Shown here piece after piece: positions 30,968-34,753 of a stretch of DNA of 34,753 nucleotides. The DNA is from Rikenellaceae bacterium (lineage in GTDB: Bacteria; Bacteroidota; Bacteroidia; Bacteroidales; Rikenellaceae), in contig SUZM01000003.1 of assembly GCA_015059965.1 (NCBI GenBank), positions 1-34,753 of the forward strand. Direction: 5' to 3'. A program made the translations under genes and the position numbers. Under the pieces are notes generated by a model, which worked only from the letters and a program-made list of their open reading frames with translations, did no database searches and was not told the origin of the DNA. Position 1 is the stretch's first letter; the number at the start of each line of letters is the position of its first letter.

Positions 30968-32992
30968 CTAACGGTATTTTTTGAAGACCATAGCCGTGCG
31001 CGAGGTGTTGTAGATCTGCATATAGTGGCGCGTAATGCCATCCTCGCATTCGTTGGGGAAGCTGAAGTGCTCGACCTGGGGGTCGTTGCGCTCCTGACCG
31101 CCAAAGCGGGCCTCATCGCTCGAGAGCAGCAGCTTATACTTGCCGGGCTCGGGAACGGGCAGGATGTAGTCCGGAATCGAGGCCGTGGGGTGCCAGTTGA
31201 AGACAAATAACAGCTTGCCGTGCGAGAAGACCATCGTCTTGTTCTGCTCGTCCATCATCAGGTTGTAGGGGTAGCCCGCGCTCAGGACGTTGTACTTGCG
31301 GATCAGCTTCACCATCGCCTTGTCGAAGTCGGCAAGCCACGAGTAGCGCAAGAAGCCATTGGTCGAGAGCGACCACAGACGCTGGGCGTGTTTGTAACTC
31401 CAGCCGTTGCCCTCTCTGGGGAAGTCAATCCACTCGGGGTGGCCGAACTCGTTACCCATAAAGTTGAGGTAGGCCTGGCCGCCGGTTGCGATGGTGAACA
31501 GGCGAATCATCTTGTGCAAGGCCATACCGCGGTCCACAATCAGATTCTCCGAGGCGCGGTTCATCGAGAAGTACATCTCCTTGTCCATCAGGCGGAAGGC
31601 GATGGTCTTATCACCCACCAGGGCCTGGTCGTGCGACTCGGCATAGGCCACGGTCTTCACGGCCGGCAGGCGGTTGGTCATCTGCGACCACATCTCCCAG
31701 ATGTTCCAATCCTCGTCGGGAATCTCCTTCAGGTACTTGATCCAGAAGTCGGGGATGGCCATGCCCAAGCGGTAGTCGAAGCCAATGCCGCCATCGGCCT
31801 CGGGGATGCAGATGCCGGGCATTCCGCTCACATCCTCGGCAATGGTGACGGCCGCGGGGCGGTACTCATGCACCAGGTGGTTGGCCAGCGTGAGGTAGGT
31901 GATGGCATCGCGATTGACCCCGCCGTCGAAGAACTTCTCGCGGCAGTCGAACTCCGTATAGCCGAAGTGGTAGTAGAGCATCGAGGTAACTCCGTCGAAG
32001 CGGTAGCCGTCGAAGTGGTACTCGTCGAGCCAGTACTTGACGTTCGAGAGCAGGAAGTGCTGCACCTCGGGGCGGCCGTAGTCGAAGGTCTTGGAGTCCC
32101 AATAGGGCTGGTTGCCCGCCTCACCGGGACGCGAGTAGAGGTGGTCTGAACCGTCGAGCTGGTTGATGCCCTCGTTCAGGTTCTTCACATAGTGGGCGTG
32201 GACGATATCCATGATCACGGCAATACCCAGCTCATGGGCACGCTTGACCAGGGCCTTCAACTCCTCGGGGGTGCCGAAACGCGACGAGGGGGCGAAGAAC
32301 GACGAGACGTGGTAGCCGAACGAGCCGTAGTAGGGGTGTTCGGCAATGGCCATGAGTTGCACGGCATTATAGCCCGCCTTTTTGATCTTGGGCAGAATCT
32401 TTTTGGTAAACTCCACATAGGTGCCCACGCCCTCCTTCTCCTGGGCCATGCCGACATGGGCCTCATAGATGAGCAGGTTCTCCCCCTTGCGGTCGAACTT
32501 CGCATCCTCGCCCCAATCGAAGGGCTGCGGGATCCAGAACTGGGCCGTATAGTCCTTCGTCTGCTCGTCCTGCACCACCCGCGTGGCATAGGCCGGAATG
32601 CGATCCAGCCAGCCGTTGTCGCCGTGGACATGAATCTTGTAGAGTGAGCCGTGGGTCAGGCGATCGCCATACATGGCATCGGGCAGGAAGATCGACCAGA
32701 CACCGTTGCGATCCTTACTGAGGCGCAGCTCGGTGCGTTGCCAGGAGTTGAAATCGCCGAAGAGATAGACATCGTGAGCCCCGGGCAGCCACTCGCGGAA
32801 CCACCACCCCTTCAAGATGCCGTCGTACTGCCAGCCGTAGTAGTTGTAGCCGTTGGCGTAGTCCGAGATCGAACCCGACGAGGCCACGATCTCGCGCAAT
32901 TTGTCCTGATAAAGTCGGTGGCGATAATTCAATTCACCCTCCACGGGCTTCAGCCACTCGTCCTGTTCTACAATGGGAAGTACGCTATCCAT
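30968..32992 (-). CDS. glgB: 1,4-alpha-glucan branching enzyme (GH13)
   Basis: A 674-residue glycogen branching enzyme that makes alpha-1,6 branch points in glycogen. The N-terminal CBM48 region (about 60-150, with WFREWLPGAHDVYLFGDFN) leads to the GH13 barrel: VHAHYVKN (264-271), the nucleophile Asp333 in GYRFDGVTSM, the acid/base Glu386 in TIAEDVSG and Asp455 in AESHDQAL. A C-terminal beta domain ends it. The layout is closer to the eukaryotic-like GH13_8 branching enzymes, common in Bacteroidetes, than to E. coli GlgB. I use ATG 32992 because the -7 box at 33045-33052 lies just upstream and the extra 21 residues are not conserved-looking. Confidence 0.95.
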   Translation of the reverse strand: MDSVLPIVEQDEWLKPVEGELNYRHRLYQDKLREIVASSGSISDYANGYNYYGWQYDGILKGWWFREWLPGAHDVYLFGDFNSWQRTELRLSKDRNGVWSIFLPDAMYGDRLTHGSLYKIHVHGDNGWLDRIPAYATRVVQDEQTKDYTAQFWIPQPFDWGEDAKFDRKGENLLIYEAHVGMAQEKEGVGTYVEFTKKILPKIKKAGYNAVQLMAIAEHPYYGSFGYHVSSFFAPSSRFGTPEELKALVKRAHELGIAVIMDIVHAHYVKNLNEGINQLDGSDHLYSRPGEAGNQPYWDSKTFDYGRPEVQHFLLSNVKYWLDEYHFDGYRFDGVTSMLYYHFGYTEFDCREKFFDGGVNRDAITYLTLANHLVHEYRPAAVTIAEDVSGMPGICIPEADGGIGFDYRLGMAIPDFWIKYLKEIPDEDWNIWEMWSQMTNRLPAVKTVAYAESHDQALVGDKTIAFRLMDKEMYFSMNRASENLIVDRGMALHKMIRLFTIATGGQAYLNFMGNEFGHPEWIDFPREGNGWSYKHAQRLWSLSTNGFLRYSWLADFDKAMVKLIRKYNVLSAGYPYNLMMDEQNKTMVFSHGKLLFVFNWHPTASIPDYILPVPEPGKYKLLLSSDEARFGGQERNDPQVEHFSFPNECEDGITRHYMQIYNTSRTAMVFKKYR

Positions 32993-33044
32993 AATATTGC
33001 AATTTTTAGTTGTTTGCTTCTCTTGAGAGGTGTAGTTGCCACCC

Positions 33045-33052
33045 CAAAGGTA
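33045..33052 (-). promoter_or_regulatory. Probable -7 element of glgB
   Basis: TACCTTTG on the minus strand, 52 bp before the ATG at 32992. No good TTTG at -33. Confidence 0.45.
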
Positions 33053-33079
33053 CAAAAAAATCGGGAACCTTGTATCTCG

Positions 33080-34090
33080 CTATTTAATTTTTCGTCGGTT
33101 CAGCTCGGCCGAGTAGGCACGGGCATTTTTCAGGTGCTCCGAATAGCTCTTGGCGAAGTTGTGGTAACCGTCGAAGGTGGGACGGGCGCAGAAGTAGAGG
33201 TAGTCGTGCTTCTCGAAGTTGAGCACCCCCTCGATGGCCTCGCGCCCCGGCATGCAGATCGGTGAGGGCGGCAGGCCCTTATTTATATAAGTGTTGTAGG
33301 GCGAAGGGTACTTCAGGTGCTTGTAGAGGATTCTGCGCAGCCCGAAATCCTGCATGGCATACTTAATGGTCGGGTCGGCCTGCAGGGGCATCCCCTTTTT
33401 CAGGCGGTTGATGTAGACACCCGCCACGCGCGGCATCTCATCGGCCTTGCGCGTCTCCTCATAGACGATCGAAGCCAGGGTCATCACCTCCAGGCGGCTC
33501 AGCCCGCTGCGCTTGCGCTTTTGGTCGCGCTCCTCGCTCCAGAACCGGTCATACTCCTTGCGCATGCGACGCACCCACTCCTCGGGCTCCACCGTCCAAT
33601 AGAACTCATAGGTGTCGGGCAGAAACATCGAAAAGAGTGTTACCGAGTCGAAGCCGACCTCCCGGGCCAACTCCTTCGAGGTCAGGGCTCCGAGGATCTC
33701 CACCGAGTCGGCATCAATCTGTCGGGCGAGCTTACCCGCCAGCTGGGCCGGAATCTTGACGTTGTTGATCGTAACCCGCACCGGAGTTTGCAGACCGAGC
33801 TTCAGCATGCGGACGATCTCGATCACGCTCATCCCCTCCCGGAGTTCGTAGTGGCCGGGCTTGAAACTCCGCTCCAGCTCCAGGCGTGCGGCATAGAGGT
33901 CGAAGGCCGCATGGTGCTTGATGCGGGGCATCAGCGAATCAATCAGGGTGGGGTAGTCGCTCCGCTTCGAAAGCCGAAACTCCCCGGCCTCAACCACAGC
34001 ATTCCCCTTGAAGGCCACCAGCCCCCATACGGCCAATATCCCTCCCAATAAAATGGCTATACCAAAGGTATAGAAAAGCGTTTTTTTCAT
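33080..34090 (-). CDS. mltG: Endolytic murein transglycosylase (YceG-like)
   Basis: A 336-residue inner-membrane enzyme that cuts nascent glycan strands and so sets their length. One N-terminal membrane helix (residues 5-27, FYTFGIAILLGGILAVWGLV) is followed by a LysM-like part (FKPGHYELREGMSVIEIVRM, 76-95) and the YceG domain with ASIVYEETRK (206-215; Glu211/Glu212 include the likely catalytic Glu), VAGVYINRLKKGMPLQADPT (222-241) and the NTY(I)NKGLPPSPI segment. The start at 34090 (MKKTLFYTF) is certain enough: the frame stays open far upstream only because it runs through the SRP RNA gene and 105-bp repeats, whose period is a multiple of 3. Confidence 0.96.
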   Translation of the reverse strand: MKKTLFYTFGIAILLGGILAVWGLVAFKGNAVVEAGEFRLSKRSDYPTLIDSLMPRIKHHAAFDLYAARLELERSFKPGHYELREGMSVIEIVRMLKLGLQTPVRVTINNVKIPAQLAGKLARQIDADSVEILGALTSKELAREVGFDSVTLFSMFLPDTYEFYWTVEPEEWVRRMRKEYDRFWSEERDQKRKRSGLSRLEVMTLASIVYEETRKADEMPRVAGVYINRLKKGMPLQADPTIKYAMQDFGLRRILYKHLKYPSPYNTYINKGLPPSPICMPGREAIEGVLNFEKHDYLYFCARPTFDGYHNFAKSYSEHLKNARAYSAELNRRKIK

Positions 34091-34106
34091 TTCTTTGCTA
34101 AATTTT

Positions 34107-34137
34107 TTTGCAAAGATAATAATTTTTTCTACTTTTG
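34107..34137 (+). promoter_or_regulatory. Promoter of the SRP RNA gene
   Basis: TTTG (34107-34110), 19-bp spacer, TACTTTTG (34130-34137), a full consensus. It places the RNA start at about 34141-34143. Confidence 0.85.
34111..34118 (-). promoter_or_regulatory. Probable -7 element of mltG, inside the SRP RNA promoter
   Basis: TATCTTTG on the minus strand, 20 bp before the mltG ATG. It lies wholly within the spacer of the oppositely directed SRP RNA promoter. Confidence 0.5.
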
Positions 34138-34140
34138 TGC

Positions 34141-34240
34141 CCGGGTAAGTCTTATACGACCAGCTCCTACAGACTCCCCCAGGTGCGGAAGCAAGCAAGG
34201 GTATGTGGTTGTAGCGGTGCGATATAAGTAGCTTACCCTT
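34141..34240 (+). ncRNA. ffs: Small signal recognition particle RNA (4.5S-type)
   Basis: The RNA folds as one long hairpin: GGGTAAG (34143-34149) pairs with CTTACCC (34232-34238) and CTTATA (34151-34156) with TATAAG (34223-34228). The apical region CCAGGTGCGGAAGCAAGCA (about 34179-34197) is the conserved SRP domain IV loop (GGAAG and AAGCA) bound by Ffh. The last helix strand runs into T6, making the terminator. It works with Ffh and FtsY in co-translational membrane targeting. Confidence 0.93.
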
Positions 34241-34244
34241 TTTT

Positions 34245-34753
34245 GTGCGAATATGTTTTGCTGCGCAAAACTTCAAAATCAGAGATTTTGCGCACAAAAA
34301 AGATATCGACAATCCCTCCAAACCTCCCTTTGAAAAGGGAGGCTTTTTTGTGCGAATATGTTTGGCTGCGAAAGCGTTTAAAATCGGAGATTTTGCGCAC
34401 AAAAAAGATATCGACAATCCCTCCAAACCTCCCTTTGAAAAGGGAGGCTTTTTTGTGCGAATATGTTTGGCTGCGAAAGCGTTTAAAATCGGAGATTTTG
34501 CGCACAAAAAAGATATCGACAATCCCTCCAAACCTCCCTTTGAAAAGGGAGGCTTTTTTGTGCGAATATGTTTGGCTGCGAAAGAGTTTAAAATCGGAGA
34601 TTTTGCGCACAAAAAAGAATATTGACAATCCCTCCAAACCTCCCTTTGAAAAGGGAGGCTTTTTCGTGCGAATATGTTTGGCTGTGAAAGCGTTTAAAAT
34701 CAGAGATTTTGCGCACAAAAAAGAATATCGACAATCCCTCCAAACCTCCCTTT
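34245..34753 (+). repeat. Tandem array of a 105-bp unit, four full copies and one cut by the window end
   Basis: Units begin (GTGCGAATATG) at 34245, 34350, 34455, 34560 and 34666; the fourth is 106 bp. The first copy differs most, the middle three are nearly identical. Each unit holds a perfect hairpin CCTCCCTTT-GA-AAAGGGAGG followed by CTTTTTT, and a 12-bp pair CTTTTTTGTGCG / CGCACAAAAAAG around a 35-bp inner part. There are no unique spacers. Because 105 is divisible by 3, frames stay open through it on both strands (PPFSKGGLEG pattern), but this is not a protein gene. Confidence 0.95.

Noticed and set aside
34091..34612. N-terminal extension of mltG through the SRP RNA gene and repeats, giving a 510-residue frame
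   Set aside because: The extension is only translated 105-bp repeats (period divisible by 3) and RNA gene; the signal-anchor start at 34090 is the normal one.
34245..34753. CRISPR array
   Set aside because: Units are 105 bp, contiguous and nearly identical in full; there are no unique spacers and no cas genes.
1..34753. tRNA or rRNA genes
   Set aside because: No T-loop plus acceptor pairing or rRNA text was found by eye on either strand; a covariance-model scan would be needed to exclude a missed tRNA.

Overview
The window looks like a chromosomal segment of a GC-rich Bacteroidales bacterium, most likely Alistipes or another member of the Rikenellaceae. The evidence is the gene families present (UpxY-type antiterminator, POT peptide transporter, fimbrillin-type lipoprotein with a short leader peptide gene, TolQ/TolR/TonB set, DUF1573) and the promoters, which repeatedly fit the Bacteroidetes form TTTG-N19/21-TAnnTTTG. 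The genus is an inference from composition and style, not from a marker gene.

Left part (1-6000, all minus strand): the start of a surface polysaccharide operon (upxY-like antiterminator, membrane 4,6-dehydratase, UDP-glucuronate epimerase cut by the window edge), driven by a consensus promoter and a 165-nt GC-rich leader. A 600-bp gene-free strip follows, packed with heptamer arrays, an inverted REP-like pair, a C9 tract and an 18-bp hairpin. Then comes the kduI/kduD pair for unsaturated uronate breakdown.

6046-8565: a compact module of a CI/LexA-type S24 repressor facing a two-gene operon (unknown 102-residue protein plus a large-terminase-like ATPase/nuclease). The -7 promoter boxes of the two sides interlock in one inverted repeat. 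No other phage gene is visible. This is the best candidate for an undescribed system here.

8834-18617: tsaD (minus), then on the plus strand tamB, exbB/tolQ, exbD/tolR, a tonB-like gene, a DUF1573 protein and an amidohydrolase of the MtaD type. This is largely an envelope-biogenesis block: TamB moves lipid or protein across the periplasm and ExbBD-TonB supplies energy from the inner membrane.

18680-27247 (minus): a five-gene drug-efflux operon (TetR regulator, TolC-like channel, lipoprotein adaptor, AcrB-like pump, small PII-like protein) with a consensus promoter and a bidirectional terminator, preceded by a POT-family peptide transporter.

27249-30912 (plus): a long non-coding leader region, a 53-residue peptide gene and a large lipoprotein that joins a fimbrillin-like domain to leucine-rich repeats.

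30968-34753: glgB branching enzyme and mltG (minus), then the SRP RNA gene (plus) with its own consensus promoter, followed by an array of 105-bp tandem repeats that runs off the window.

A theme across the window is that many intergenic gaps hold degenerate tandem repeats of exactly 7 bp or 9 bp, in one case forming the translation start region of tonB.
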